Below are positions 1 through 11,894 of a stretch of DNA of 64,000 bases, piece after piece. The notes beneath the pieces were generated by a model, which saw only the letters and a list, made by a program, of their open reading frames with translations, was not told where the DNA came from and made no database searches. This DNA is from Cervus elaphus (lineage: Eukaryota; Chordata; Mammalia; Artiodactyla; Cervidae). The DNA lies in NCBI RefSeq assembly GCF_910594005.1, contig NC_057829.1, forward strand, positions 57,643,001 through 57,707,000, in the 5' to 3' direction. The first letter of the stretch is position 1; every line of letters starts with the position of its first letter. The position numbers and the translations under genes are program-made.

Positions 1-871
1 TATGCTAGTAAGAAATCCAGAGTCCAAGAAAGTCAGATAGCAGAGATCAGGACCTAGGTAAACCACCAAAGATCCTGGGCATCTCAAGAAATTCAGTCAA
101 AGATTTTAAACGATAAGAGGTGAACGTCAAATCTAAGCATCAAGAATGGCCTTTATTTTGAATTAAATGTTCCTTTTATTTATTTTGATTATTTTTCCGT
201 CTTTATTACTTTGTAAAAACATTATGCATATATTTCCTAGGCCTTAAAATGTCGCTCTGCAGGTAGAAACAAATAGCACAATCAGCTGAAGTTGGGGAGG
301 TAGAAAGTTAGAAGTACTTCAGTTTTTCATGTCATTCAGGCATTATGCTTTTAGTTGTTGTTTCATTTTTCTAATGGTGAAAGAATTAGTACTCACTCAT
401 CCATGTGCTCACTTATTTTTTCAAATATGTTTGTGCCCTTTTCCCTGGTATTTCTTGTGACACAGAGACTTAGGAGGTTTTAAACTGGCTTGAGCTCAAA
501 TTTCAGTCTGTAACTGAATTTTTTCCTTGTAGAGTCAACTAGTTTGTAGGAAAGATTCATTTATTCAGATGTTTAATGGGAACCTATTACCTGTTGTTAC
601 TGGTAAATAAAAAAGATGAATCAAGTTTCAAAGATCTCACATACTGGATGGGGAGAAAACAGACATGTAAATAGCTATAGTAGAACATAAATTCTTTATA
701 GAAGTAAATATTACTTGAAGAGAGGGAGCAATTAATTATACATGCCATGGGATTGAAAAGATTGACTATCATGGAAGTGAAATTTGAGAGACTTAAAGGA
801 TGAGTATGATTTCATCAAAAGCAAGGAAGGGAATTCCTAACAGAGGGAACGGCATAGGCAAAAGCACTGTG

Positions 872-1196
872 CTGGGATTTCCCTGGTGGTACAGTGGATA
901 AGAATCCAGCTGGTAATGCAGGGGACATGGGTTTGATCCCTGGTGCAAGAAGATTCCACATTCTATGGAGAAACTAAAGCCTGTGCGCTCTAGAGTCCAT
1001 GAGTTGCAACTTCTGAGCCCAAGTGCTATAACCACTGAAGCCCGTGCATGTAGAGCCTGTGCTTTCCAACAGGAAAAGCCCCTGCGGCGAGAAGCCCGTG
1101 CACAGCAGCAGAGAGTGGCCCTTACTCACAGCAACTAGGGGAAGCCGTGTGCAGCAGCAAGAACCCAGCACAGCCATAAATAAGGAAATAAAAATT
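872..1196 (+). mobile_element. CHR-type tRNA-Glu SINE
   Basis: Head tttccctggtggtacagtgg, box-B-like GGTTTGATCCCTGG, and an A-rich tail at 1179-1198. It has the longer 3' body seen in Cetacea-Hippo-Ruminant SINEs. Confidence 0.75.
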
Positions 1197-1210
1197 AAAG
1201 CAGTTTCCTA

Positions 1211-1543
1211 GGTCTTCCCTGGTGGTCTAGTAGTTAGGAGTCCGCCAGCCAATGCAAGGGACACAGGTTTGATCCCTGGTCCTTGAGGATCCCACATGCC
1301 GCAGAGCAACTAACCCCATGTTCCACAACTATGGGGTCAGTGCTCTGGAGCCCAAGAGGTGAGACTACTAAAGCCCAAGCAATCTAGGGCCCACGTTCCA
1401 CATCAAGAGGAGCCACCGCCAGAAGAAGCCCGCACTCTAGAGTAGCCGCGCTGCTCACAGCAACAAGAGAAAGCCCTTGCACAGCAACGAAGACCCATCA
1501 CAGCCAAAAATAAATAAATCTTAAAAAAAAAAACATTTTCTAA
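1211..1543 (+). mobile_element. CHR-type tRNA-Glu SINE, second of a tandem pair
   Basis: Head ggtcttccctggtggtctag and poly(A) at 1521-1533. The pair as a whole is flanked by an 11-bp direct repeat, AAAGCACTGTG, at 861-871 and 1544-1554. Confidence 0.75.
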
Positions 1544-2270
1544 AAAGCACTGTGATGAGAGCATGCTTATGGAATCTTTATACAGTCTTTTGTAGCTAGA
1601 CTATAAGATGCATGATTGAAAGTATTGAAAGATATGGCAGAAAAAACTTAGACTTCTGAACGCTTGGATTTTAGTTAATAAGCAATAGAGATACATTGAA
1701 ACATTTTAATAAAGACCAGGGCATGGTAAGATTTATATTATAGAAAGTTAACTCTGTATCATGTGGAAATTAAACTGAAATGAGAGAGGTACTGCAAGTA
1801 GGAAGACATTTTAAAAGACTATTGAACGTTTTCCTGTGAAGAATAGAAAGAACTTGACTTTGGGCAGTGGGAATGGAGAGAAGAAAATGGATTCCAAATA
1901 TTTTGAAGGAGGGAATACATAAAGATAGTAAATAAATAAATTTGATATGAATTAGGTGGTTAGAATCACAGACTCTCCTGGTAGAAGAGACCTGAGAATG
2001 CATCCCATGTTTGGGGTGGGTGGTATGAAGAGGGGAAAAAAAGAAAAGATGTGGAAGGGTAAGAAGCAAGGGAAAAGAGAAGAGATACAATCATCTAGGA
2101 TAGAAGTTAAATTCAGTATAGAATTTATAATTATCAGCACCCTGCAGAATACTGTGCTCACAGAGTGTCTGTTGCATAAATGAACAAATTAACAAATCAA
2201 GAAGTCTCTATAGTCTACATTTACTTTTCTAGAGTTCTCCTAACTTTGTTATCAAAAAATTAAGGACAAG

Positions 2271-2401
2271 GAGTTCCCTGGAGATCCAGTGGTTAAGACT
2301 CCGTACTTCCACTACAGATGGCACGGGTTTGATCCTTGGTCATGTGGAACCAATATCCTGTATGCCTTTCAGCACAGCCAAAAATAAATAAATGAATAAA
2401 T
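2271..2401 (+). mobile_element. CHR-type tRNA-Glu SINE
   Basis: Starts gagttccctggagatccagt, has a box-B-like ggtttgatccttggtc, and ends in aaataaataaatgaataaat. Confidence 0.75.
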
Positions 2402-2660
2402 GCTGCTTCTTTGGGGAAAAAAGTTAAGCCAGTTGATGCTACTGTACTTGTTTTCAAGACCATTCAACTTCTTGGTATATACATAACTGATCATTTATGA
2501 AATTCTTCACATATTTGATGACTGTGTTTAAATGACCATTTAACTTCATCTGTTCTGAACTGAGCAGTCAAAATTTCTTTAGTATTTTCTTGTAGAATTA
2601 TTTACATTTCCTTTTCAGTCATTTATCTTCAGGTCTTTTTCTGTTGTTGTTCTTGAAAAT

Positions 2661-2734
2661 TCCATGGACAGGGGAGCCTGGTGGGCTAGAGTCCATGGGG
2701 TCACAAAGAGTCAGACATAACTGAGTGTGCATGT
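2661..2734 (+). mobile_element. Bov-tA 3' tail
   Basis: Contains gagcctggtgggctagagtc and a tcacaaagagtcagacataa tail, the BovB-derived part of Bov-tA, running into a CA microsatellite. Confidence 0.75.
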
Positions 2735-2756
2735 ACACACACACACTACACACACA

Positions 2757-2793
<37 letters not shown>
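2735..2793. repeat. (CA)n microsatellite
   Basis: About 59 bp of CA repeats with two CTA interruptions in its first half. It grew at the 3' end of the Bov-tA tail. Confidence 0.9.
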
Positions 2794-2796
<3 letters not shown>

Positions 2797-2862
2797 CAGA
2801 CTGGATAAAATGTCTGAGTTAGGGGTGAAATCATATGAACTTATATAGAACTTTTTTTTTCC

Positions 2863-3745
2863 TTCAGTTCAGTCCAGTCACTCAGTCGTGTCTGACTGTT
2901 TGCAACCCCATGAACGGCAGCACACCAGGCCTCCCTGTCAATCACCAACTCCTGGAGTTTACCCAAACTCATGTCCATTCAGTCACTGATGCCATCCAAC
3001 CATCTCATCCTCTGTCATCCCCTTCTTCTCCCGCCCTCAATCTTTCCCAGCATCAGGATCTTTTCAAATGAGTCAGCTTTTCACATCAGGTGGCCAAAGT
3101 ATTGCAGTTTCAGCTTCAGCATCAGTCCTTCCAATGAACACCCGGGACTGATCTCCTTTAGGATGGACTGGTTGGATCTCCTTGCAGTCCAAGGGACTCT
3201 CAAGAGTCTTCTCCAACACCACAGTTCAAAAGCATCAATTCTTCGGTGCTCAGCTTTCTTTATAGTCCCAACTCTCACATCCATACTGGATGACCACTGG
3301 AAAAACCATAGCCAGGAAAACTGACCTTTTCCAGTGCTGTGGCCAGTGCTGAGTTTTCCAAATTTGCTGGCATATTGAATGCAGCACTTTCACAGCATCA
3401 TCTTTTAGGATTTGAAATAGCTCAACTGGAATTCTATCACCTCCACTAGCTTTGTTCGTAGTGATGCTTTCTAAGGCCCACTTGACTTCACATTCCAGGT
3501 CTGGCTCTAGGTGAGTGATCACACCATTGTCATTATCTCTGTCGTGAAGATCTTTTTTATACAGTTCTTCTGTGTATTCTTGCCACCTCATCTTAATATC
3601 TTCTGCTTCTGTTAGGTCCATACCATTTCTGTCCTTTATTGAGCCCATCTTTGCATGAAATGTTCCCTTGGTATTTCTCATTTTCTTGAAGAGATCTCTA
3701 GTCTTTCCCATTCTATTCTTTTCCTCTATTTCTTTGCACTGATCT
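2863..3745 (-). mobile_element. BovB (RTE) LINE with internal deletion
   Basis: The 3' end (ttcagttcagtccagtcact) and the catalytic-domain flank (minus-strand frame containing ELFQILKDDAVKVLHSICQQ) are fused at about 3312-3322, so the middle of the reverse transcriptase is gone. Broken and not functional. Confidence 0.9.
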
Positions 3746-3984
3746 ATCTTAAGATGGTTTGAGCAAATGTCAGGAAGTTAAGACCATCATTCTAGTCCTG
3801 GCTCTACCTGTATTTGGGCAAGTAGCTTTTGTATTTAACAGTTGAGAAGACTCAGTTTTTCCTGTGAAATAATGGATTTGGAATTCATAATTTCCAAGAT
3901 ACATCCTAGGATTCAGAGGTAGTAAAATTTAAGACAAAGAAGAGTATGAACATCAAAGTCGTATATTAATTAATTTCTTCACAT

Positions 3985-4195
3985 CTACAAAGTGCTTGGC
4001 ATTTAGAGGAAGTGGTAAACAAAACAGAAAAGGTCCTAACCCTCTTGGCTTTTAGGCTCAGTGGGAAGACATTCATTTTATGATTGCACAAATAAATATG
4101 ATTACAAGTTGTTAAATTTTAGAAAAGTAGATAGCACTGTGAAAGAGTATAAGAAGCAGATCTAATTTAGTTAAAAGGTAGATGGATTGAGAGTA
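3985..4195 (-). repeat. Ancient L2 LINE fragment
   Basis: aagtgcttggcatttagagg and ggtcctaaccctcttggctt resemble the antisense L2 3' end. Confidence 0.45.
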
Positions 4196-4290
4196 TTAGG
4201 TAGTGTTTATGCATAAATAAAGTGCATATTTTTTGTTAACTTAACCATAACCAATATTATTAGTATAACTATATGGTTGGCGAAGGAAGA

Positions 4291-5783
4291 TGTCAGTTTT
4301 CATTCCAGTCCCAAAGAAAGGCAATGCCAAACAATGCTCAAACTACCGCACAATTGCACTCATCTCACACTCTAGTAAAGTAATGCTTAAAATTTTCCAA
4401 GCCAGGCTTCAGCAATACGTGAACCATGAACTTCCAGATGTTCAAGCTGGTTTTAGAAAAGGCAGAAGAACCAGAGATCAAACTGCCAACATCTGCTGGA
4501 TCATTGAAAAAGCAAGAGAGTTCCAGAAAAACATCTATCTTTGCTTTATTGACTATGCCAAAGCCTTTGACTGTGTGGATCACAATAAACTGTGGAAAAT
4601 TCTGAAGGAGATGGGAATACCAGACCACCTGACCTGCCTCTGGAGAAACCTATATGCAGGTCAGGAGGTAACAGTTAGAACTGGACATGGAACTACAGAC
4701 TGGTTCCAAATAGGAAAAGGAGTACATCAAGGCTATATATTGTCACCCTGCTTATTTAACTTATATGCAGAGTACATCATGAGAAACGCTGGGCTGGATG
4801 AAGCACAAGCTGGAATCAAGATTGCTGGGGGAAATATCAATAACCTCAGATATGCAGATGACACCACCCTTATGGCAGAAAGTGAAGAAGAACTAAAGAG
4901 CCTCTTGATGAAAGTGAAAGAGGAGAGTGAAAAAGTTAGCTTAAAGCTCAACATTCAGAAAAACTAAGATCATGGCATCCAGTCCCATCACTTCATAGCA
5001 AATAGATGGGGAAACAGTGGCTGACTTTATTTTTCTGGGCTCCAAAATCACTGCAGATGGTGATTGCAGCCATGAAATTAAAAGATGCTTACTCTTTGGA
5101 AGGAAAGTTATGACCAACCTAGACAGCATATTAAAAAGCAGAGACATTACTTTGTCAACAAAGGTCTGTCTAGTCAAGGCTCTGGTTTTTCCAGTGGTCA
5201 TATATGGATGTGAGCGTTGGACTATAAAGAAAGCTGAGCACCAAAGAATTGATGCTTTTGAACTGTGGCATTGGAGAAGACTCTTGAGAGTCCCTTGGAC
5301 TGCAAGGAGATCCAACCAGTCCATCCTAAAGGAGATCAGTCCTGGGTGTTCATTGGAAGGACTGATGTTGAAGCTGAAACTCCAGTACTTTGGCCACATA
5401 ATGTGAAGCGCTGACTCATTTGAAAAGACCCTGGGGATTTCCCTAGTGGCCCAGTGGCTTAGATGCTGCACAGGGTCCCCCCATTGCATAGGGCCTGGGT
5501 TCAGTCCCTGGTCTGGGAACTAGATCCCAAATGCTGCAATTGAGCAGCCAAATAAGTAAATACTAATATTTTAAAAAAAAAAAAAAAACAACAACCCTGA
5601 TTCTGGGAAAGATTAGTGCAGGAGGAGAAGGGGATGACAGAGGATGAGATGGTTGGATGGCATCACCGACTCGATGGACATGGGTTTGGGTGAACTCTGG
5701 GAGTTGGTGATGGACAGGGAGGCTTGCTGTGGTTCATGGGGTCACAAAGAGTCGGACAGGACTCAACGACTGAACTGAACTGA
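4291..5783 (+). pseudogene. BovB (RTE) LINE reverse-transcriptase fragment, 5'-truncated
   Basis: An open frame of 225 aa (4290-4967) encodes the reverse-transcriptase core, with FIDYAKAFDCVDHN and the catalytic YADD box (LRYADDTTLMAES). It is closed by a stop, and a shifted C-terminal frame continues at 5017-5406. The 5' half with the endonuclease is missing, and a SINE at 5434-5593 splits the 3' end. BovB is known to have entered ruminants horizontally, probably from squamates. Dead copy, not a host gene. Confidence 0.92.
5434..5593 (+). mobile_element. CHR-type SINE nested in BovB
   Basis: Starts ggatttccctagtggcccag and ends in a poly(A) of about 18. The short direct repeat ACCCTG flanks it (5428-5433 and 5594-5599), and the BovB sequence resumes after it, proving the order of insertion. 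Confidence 0.85.
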
Positions 5784-6833
5784 AAGACTTAGCCCACCTC
5801 AAAAAAAAAAAAAAAACCTATAAAGACTTTTTTGTATGTATGTGGCTATGATCTCAGGGTCTCTCTTCTAGCCTTGAAAAAGGTCTACACCCCAAAATAA
5901 AAGGATTCTGGGAAAATTATATTGATGGTATGAGGGGATATTTCAGTATCTTTTTTTAAGTGAGCTGGATGCTATTATATTATTTGCTTACTTGAATTTG
6001 TTCCTGGTTTTAATGCCATTTTAGAGTATCAAATTTATCAAATTTGCTCCTTTTCCAAGAAAGGGAGAGGAATAGACACTACCTTATATAAGAGTGGGGT
6101 GACGAATGTACAGGGGTAGTTGGGTCCAGAGGCTTGACCTCCACCGCTACCAGCCACATGTAATGGAATACAGCAGTCCAGAAATCTCACAAGACCTCGG
6201 ACTCCCAGGCATGAGTTCTTCACCATTAGGAAAACCACTAGATGGTGCTCTTCATCACCCCTTCTAATAACACATCTGTTCCACACAGAATACTCGCCTA
6301 GCCAAACTTTGGGTTCTAACTAGCTACCTTAAATATTCAGCATAAGAAATGGAATTACGAGAAATCTCAATATGCAGATTGTTTGTATTTATATTCAGTC
6401 ATTTATTTAGTTACAAAATTATTCCATTTTATATGCCCTTGCCTTGTTATCCACAAGCAGTGTCTTGAGACTTTATTTAGCTTAGCCTCTTCATCTTCTT
6501 TTTCAGCCTTTTAATCTGTTTACTCTTCTGATGCTGTGGAAATTCTTTTTTCCACTTCCACCCAACCCCTGACAACTTTTTCTACTCTGTGTAGATTATT
6601 TCCAAATAATCTACATGTTATGGTAAAGATAACTGTCTGCCTTGGACAAGATTGTTTAAGGATATATATTTTCATGCCAGAGATACATACTTACAGCCTG
6701 ACTTCTTAGCCATTTTTCCTCCCTCCATACAAACCCTGTACATCTGTGCATAGATCCTAAGGGCAGGAAGGGCATATTTTCCTACTTAAAGTCTTGTTAT
6801 GTTTACAAATAATTAGTGCTTTTTCTTCCCCTA

Positions 6834-7050
6834 CGTGTGTGTATGCTAAGTTGCTTCAGTCATGTCGGACTGTTTGCGACCTTATGGACTGTAGTCTGTC
6901 AGGCTCCTCTGTCCACGGGATTCTCCAGGCAAGAATCCTGGAATGAGTTGCCATTTCCTTCTCCAGGGGATTTTCCCGACCCAGGGGTTGAACCCGGGTC
7001 TCCAGCATTGCGGGCAGATTCTTCACCATGTGAGCTACCAGGAAAGCCCT
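6834..7050 (-). mobile_element. Bov-tA SINE
   Basis: Antisense Bov-tA: gctaagttgcttcagtcatg at the BovB-derived end and gtgagctaccaggaaagccc at the tRNA head. Nearly full length. Confidence 0.9.
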
Positions 7051-7799
7051 TTTTTTTTTTTCCCCTGTAGATACTGTTTATTCTCCTAAAACTTCATAGA
7101 TTTACAACTTGGAAGTTGTTTTGTTGTTGTTGTTGTTTTGGTGATTATTACCACAACTTCTCTAGGAGATGTTATTTTTTGCTTTCAGTTTCATCTAAAT
7201 TAATGCAGTCTTATCTTCTTCCCAGTTAGACTAATACAGCTAAGTTTTACCTTCCCAATAAAATGGCACCTCCCTCTCTAATCTTAGGGAATTTTTAAAC
7301 TCAAAATCATTATTGTGTTGCAGGTTATAGCAAAAAAATAAGAGGAAATGAATATATCATGAAGTTATTTTGTTTTTAAGAAGAAATAATCAAATCGTAG
7401 GCATTAAGAGAAAAAAAACCCAAAGATTTTTACTTTCTTTAAAAAAAAAGCAACAAAAAACTTTAGAAAGCTGGGAACCTATTTTTAAATACCTTATTGA
7501 AAGACCAAAATCAACATGTGTTTTTAAAAAATACTCTTAATGGTCTGACTAAATGACAAAGAAATCGTATTAGGAAGTAAGTATTATTAAATAAAAATAA
7601 TCAAAAGCTGGCCCAAGAGAGAAGAACAAAGAAAATGACAAAGCATATACAAAATGAGAATCTGGATGAGCCAAGGAGGGATCTGAAGACAAGCTAAAGG
7701 GATCCCCAAACAAAATTAGTCATCAGTTATTTAAGAAGTTCATAGCTTGAACTCTTATCTCTAGGATTATTGGGACAACATTTGAATAAATGAATTATT

Positions 7800-8490
7800 T
7801 GTATTATTCATTCATCCAACACATTTACTGAATATCTCTTGTACACTAGGCACAGAGTATGTGAAGGTTAAAAAAAAAACCAGATCTCTTATTTCTGTTA
7901 GCTTCTTGTTTGGTGGACGAACTCACGATTTAGTTTTGGCTGAAGGTTTCTTACCCACCCTTAATTATTTTGAAATAAATACACTAAATATGCAAAGGAT
8001 GTTCTAGCTTTACACTGTCCAGTAGTCAAATGGTCTGGTGGGAAAACGTAGACAGGTAAACAATTATAGCAAAATAGGTACTGTAGTTAGGCTGTGTTAG
8101 GAGTTGCAGTGATATCGCAGAGGAGGGACCTAACCCAACCTTCAGGGTAGTGGACGGACGTCTTCCATAGAAGATGTACGGAATGGTAGGTAGGATAAGT
8201 AAGAGTTACCCACTGAAGAAGAAGAGTAAAGATGCTCCAGGAAGAAGGAGCAGAGGTACTGTGGAAAGAGGTGGCGCAAGGAAGTGCAGGTGGTTTGGAA
8301 TGGAAGAAGTTTAAGGTGCCCCTACAGAAGTGGTAAGAGATCAGTTTAGAGAGATAGGTTATAAAGGACCTTACTTGTCCTACTTTATTGGGAAGGCGAT
8401 GGGGAACCAGTGAAAGTTTTCAAACTGTGAAGTGTCACAAATCATATTTACATCTGATATAAATCATCCTGGTGAAAGTGGATGGAGAGA
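7800..8490 (-). repeat. Ancient L2 LINE fragment
   Basis: atttactgaatatctcttgt at one end and ggcgatggggaaccagtgaa near the other correspond to antisense L2. Part of the centre is unassignable. Confidence 0.55.
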
Positions 8491-8799
8491 TAGCACACAA
8501 GAAGCAAAGAGACCAAATAGGAGTGTATTTCCATAATCCAAGCAAGAAATGATGATAGCTTGAATTAAGATAGATACAGATTCAGACTCAAGATATTGTA
8601 GAAGGTTAAAAACAACAGGATTGACTGCATCAGAGTTTTAAAGAAGTAAAGAAAAAGATATGAAGCCTATTATCCCTAAGAATCATTTGTGGAAAAGAAC
8701 TGAGAGCTATAAACTAGTGAATTTCACGTCCATATTGGTTACATAATTAGGAGAGATGGTAAGTAAGATGAGACTGAATACTTAATCAGATTCTGGATC

Positions 8800-8945
8800 A
8801 ATGAGTTGAATATCAGGAAATCTGAATTAGCTGTGTGATCCTGGACAAATCAATTTAAGTGTTCCTGCCCTTTAAAATTATGAACATGGTGCCTTTAAAC
8901 TGAGCCTTCAGAGGACTGTTAGAGATATTTCAAAGAGAGTGTCTT
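8800..8945 (+). repeat. MIR SINE remnant
   Basis: Core-like gctgtgtgatcctggacaaa followed by an A/T-rich tail; diverged. Confidence 0.45.
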
Positions 8946-9298
8946 TTCTAGCTGCAAGACTTTGTGATCCATCATCTGCATGCCCTGTTTACTAAGATAA
9001 GTTATTATAATGATCAAAGACGATGGTATGTGAGAAAGTGCTTTGTAAGCTATAAAGTACTATATAAATTTATGGTACTATTATAATTTTAACACTAAGC
9101 TCTTTGGTTTAATGCCAAGCATTGGGGCTTATTAAACTATAGTATTTCGGATAGGAATTGAGAGAGAAGAAAACTGACAGATTATTTTCCGTGTAGAAAA
9201 ATTCTGGAAGATTAAGTAGATAATAATCGAAGTATAATTGGAATTGAGCTGATTTTTGTGTCTGATATATAAAGTAAGTCTCTTTGTGTTATAGGAAG

Positions 9299-9302
9299 TC
9301 TG

Positions 9303-9335
<33 letters not shown>

Positions 9336-9340
9336 ATATG
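9299..9340. repeat. (TG)n microsatellite
   Basis: About 13 TG units grading into TGTA/TATA repeats. Confidence 0.9.
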
Positions 9341-9654
9341 GTGTTGGTAGAAACTAAGCTAACATTTATAGTCTTGGTTAGAGACCACTAGGGATTAGTA
9401 GTTAATTGTTACTTGGAAAGAGTAGCCTGAGACTTGCCAAAAAAGCCAACAATATGCTGGGTGGTCTTAAGAAAAGAACTTTTTAGATTAAAAAAAAAAT
9501 CTTTACTTTTAAGGTATTAGAATTTTGGTTGTTATTTTCCAGTTAAGATCTCATGTTACTAAAGAGAGGTAACCCAGTTATCTGGGCCATGGTAGGCGGT
9601 GATGGGGTTGCACCAGTATGAAACTCTTCTTTTTCTTTTCTGGCTAGGCCAGGT

Positions 9655-9829
9655 CTTAGTTATGGTACATGGGAAATTTGAGCTTTGTTCCAGCATTCGA
9701 TTTTTAGTTGCAGCATGCACACTCTTAATTGTGGCGTGTAGGATCTAGTTCCCTGACCAGGGATAGAACCCAGGCCCCCTGCATTGGGAGCTCAGAGTCT
9801 TAGCCAACTAGACCACAAGGGAAGTCCCA
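9655..9829 (-). mobile_element. CHR-type SINE
   Basis: Antisense copy: gaccagggatagaacccagg and the head complement gaccacaagggaagtccc. Confidence 0.75.
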
Positions 9830-10988
9830 AAGTTTTCTACTTTCCATTGTATGAAAAGACAGTGATGTGAGTAAATTATACTAAACAGTGAAAAGTATGG
9901 TTAGATTTCCTGAATGAATCTTAGTTTTCCAGAAATAGGGGGCCTGAGGAAGGTGAATATAGTCACCTATCTAATGGGCATTGCTACTTAGTACCTATCA
10001 GAGAACCAGGAAGTAGGAAGGAAAATGGTGTAACTCTGAGTAACTAAAAGGTGCATATACTCAAAGGCACATATAAACTCATTCACATTACTTGTGGGAG
10101 AGGATCCTGTTCAGGCTATATTTTCTCTTCCTTTAGATGCTATTCTAGTACAATTAGCTGACTTACCTGCTCAAGAAGATTATAGGTGACATAATAAGAG
10201 ATGAGTGAGAGAGGAGGGAGTAAGAATTTATGTTAAAACTGTAAGAGAGAAGGCAGAAAATTATAAAATATGGACATAAGAACTTAACACAGCATTCTGA
10301 GCTATTAAATGTAATAGAAAACAACTGTTAATATCATAGCAGCCCTGGGAATTTATTGTGTAGAATAAAAATTGTTCTTAATGGTTATCAATGAGGAGAT
10401 TTAAGAAAAGTTTAAATAGTATTTAGTATTATTTTTTAAAAAGACATGGAAAGAATTATGATGCAGTTTAAAATTTTAGGAAAAAGTGCTTATTATGAAA
10501 AAAAGTTTTGATGCTTAAAGTAAAAATGATCATTAACTTTACAACATGAACAATAAAAACTTAATTTGAATTCTTCATTCTCCAAAAATGCCAAATAAAT
10601 TAAGCTGTTCTAAACTTTCATATATTTATGGTTTTTAATTGTTGATTTTGAGCTTTTCTAAACTATATTTCACATAGAAAATAAGAATTATTTTTGTTAT
10701 TCCAAAATGTATATAAAAATTTTTGTGGTTTCTAAAATACTGGCTCAGATAAATTCACAAGTGGAAAATTTGCAGTACTTTCTAAGAAAACTCAGGTATT
10801 AGTGGGGAGGGCAAAGGTGGCAGACATTCATATTCTTATCAGAGAAGCATGTGTGTAAAATGATAGGGTCTTTTTAATGAGCCACAAGGCTTTTGTTTTC
10901 AGAATAACTAGTATTGAGATTGTCTTCAAATAACAACAAAGCTGTGTTACTAGTATTAATTTTTTGTAAGTACAAAAATTTTTTGAAA

Positions 10989-11115
10989 GAGATTCCCTGG
11001 TGGTCCAGTGGGTAGGACTTAGTACTTTCACTGCAGTGGCCTGGGTTTAATCACTGGTCTGGAAATTATGATCTCTAACTGTGCGGCTTGGCACTTTCAA
11101 AATATTTTTTGTCTA
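10989..11115 (+). mobile_element. CHR-type SINE
   Basis: agattccctggtggtccagt head and a diverged box B (ggtttaatcactggtctgg). Confidence 0.75.
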
Positions 11116-11710
11116 AAGATTTTAAGAAATCTATCTCATGAAATCTAATTTTTAAGATATCCCTAGTTTTTAAAGAAGTGGGATTCCTTTATGGAAAAAA
11201 ATTATTTGAAAGAAAGACATTCCTGCATCATCCTCATTTTGCTAATTTGAACATTTTACCTGTATGTTGCTTTCTTACATGGCTGCCATTGTTGCTGTTA
11301 GCTAGAAGTAGGATTTTATAGAGCATATTCCATAACAAAGCAGATGTTTTGAAATATTTTGATAACCATGCCATGGGTATAGTTTCAAAATGCTGCTATA
11401 ATCATTCACCTAAGGCTAAAAAGAGTCAAAAAACATTTCATGATTGAAGTATATCATTACCCTTGAACTTCTGTGGGATAACCATTTAAAATTTATTGTA
11501 ATTAATGATTTAGAGTAATTAAATGGCAGATTAGAAGTTTAAAATGATTGAAATATTTGTGGTAATGGGTGTAGAGAACATTCTTAGTGGTGAAATTGAA
11601 GGTTATAAATAGTCTTTATTTGAAATGATTACTTGTAAATATTATAATATATTTTTAATGAGTAGAAATTAATTTAGTGCTTAAACCCTTGTATATTTTG
11701 TAATTTTGTT

Positions 11711-11729
11711 TATATATATATATATATAT
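11711..11729. repeat. (TA)n tract before an EXOC6 acceptor
   Basis: About nine TA units followed by a T run, forming the pyrimidine-rich side of the acceptor at 11743. Confidence 0.85.
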
Positions 11730-11743
11730 TTTTTTTTAAATAG

Positions 11744-11817
11744 TGTTTGCCAGCTCTGAGCCGGTGCCAGGATTCCAAGGGGATACCCTGCAACTTGCAT
11801 TTATTGACCTCAGACAA
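11744..11817 (+). CDS. EXOC6: EXOC6 (exocyst complex component 6, Sec15A), third-last coding exon
   Basis: EXOC6 is the mammalian Sec15 subunit of the exocyst, the eight-protein complex that tethers secretory and recycling vesicles to the plasma membrane. The Sec15 C-terminal domain is known to bind Rab11-type GTPases. This 74-bp exon starts with the last two bases of a split codon, then encodes FASSEPVPGFQG and continues DTLQLAFIDLRQ, which I recognise as EXOC6. It lies between a polypyrimidine/TAG acceptor and the donor GTAAGA at 11818. Its end is phase 0 and joins directly to the next exon at 42826. The paralog EXOC6B is similar, but EXOC6B lies beside CYP26B1, whereas CYP26C1 and CYP26A1 follow here, so EXOC6 is the better call. 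Confidence 0.93.
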
Positions 11818-11865
11818 GTAAGATGTAATAATGTACTTTTCATTTATTGCTTTCTACCTCTTGCC

Positions 11866-11894
11866 TTTTTCTTTTCTTTTCTTTTCTTTTCTTT
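11866..11894. repeat. (TTTTC)n microsatellite
   Basis: Five to six CTTTT units. Confidence 0.85.

Larger units (their letters stand above)
555..1760 (-). repeat. Ancient L2 LINE fragment split by SINEs
   Basis: 555-860 and 1555-1760 resemble the reverse complement of the L2 3' region (for example acattgaaacattttaataa ahead of a degraded block matching the usual ATGATCAGATTT). It is split by the two SINEs at 872-1543. Divergence is high, so the ends are approximate. Confidence 0.55.
1..11743 (+). other. EXOC6: EXOC6 intron (partial, 3' portion)
   Basis: Intron sequence upstream of the first recognisable EXOC6 exon; it ends in the acceptor tag at 11741-11743. It is AT-rich and made largely of repeats, listed separately: L2, CHR SINEs, two BovB copies, Bov-tA and microsatellites. 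The preceding EXOC6 exon, which should encode the residues before the Phe-Ala-Ser-Ser block, was not found and probably lies upstream of the window. The long open frames here belong to BovB. The segments 5790-6830, 7060-7800 and 9830-11743 (apart from the SINE at 10989) contain nothing I can assign. Confidence 0.8.

Noticed and set aside
4290..4967. Intact reverse transcriptase as a host or active gene
   Set aside because: It is a 5'-truncated BovB copy without endonuclease, closed by a stop and split by a SINE.
1..11743. A further upstream EXOC6 exon
   Set aside because: I looked for coding sequence for the residues preceding FASSEP (around VIQCEL) next to splice sites and did not find it; it is probably outside the window.
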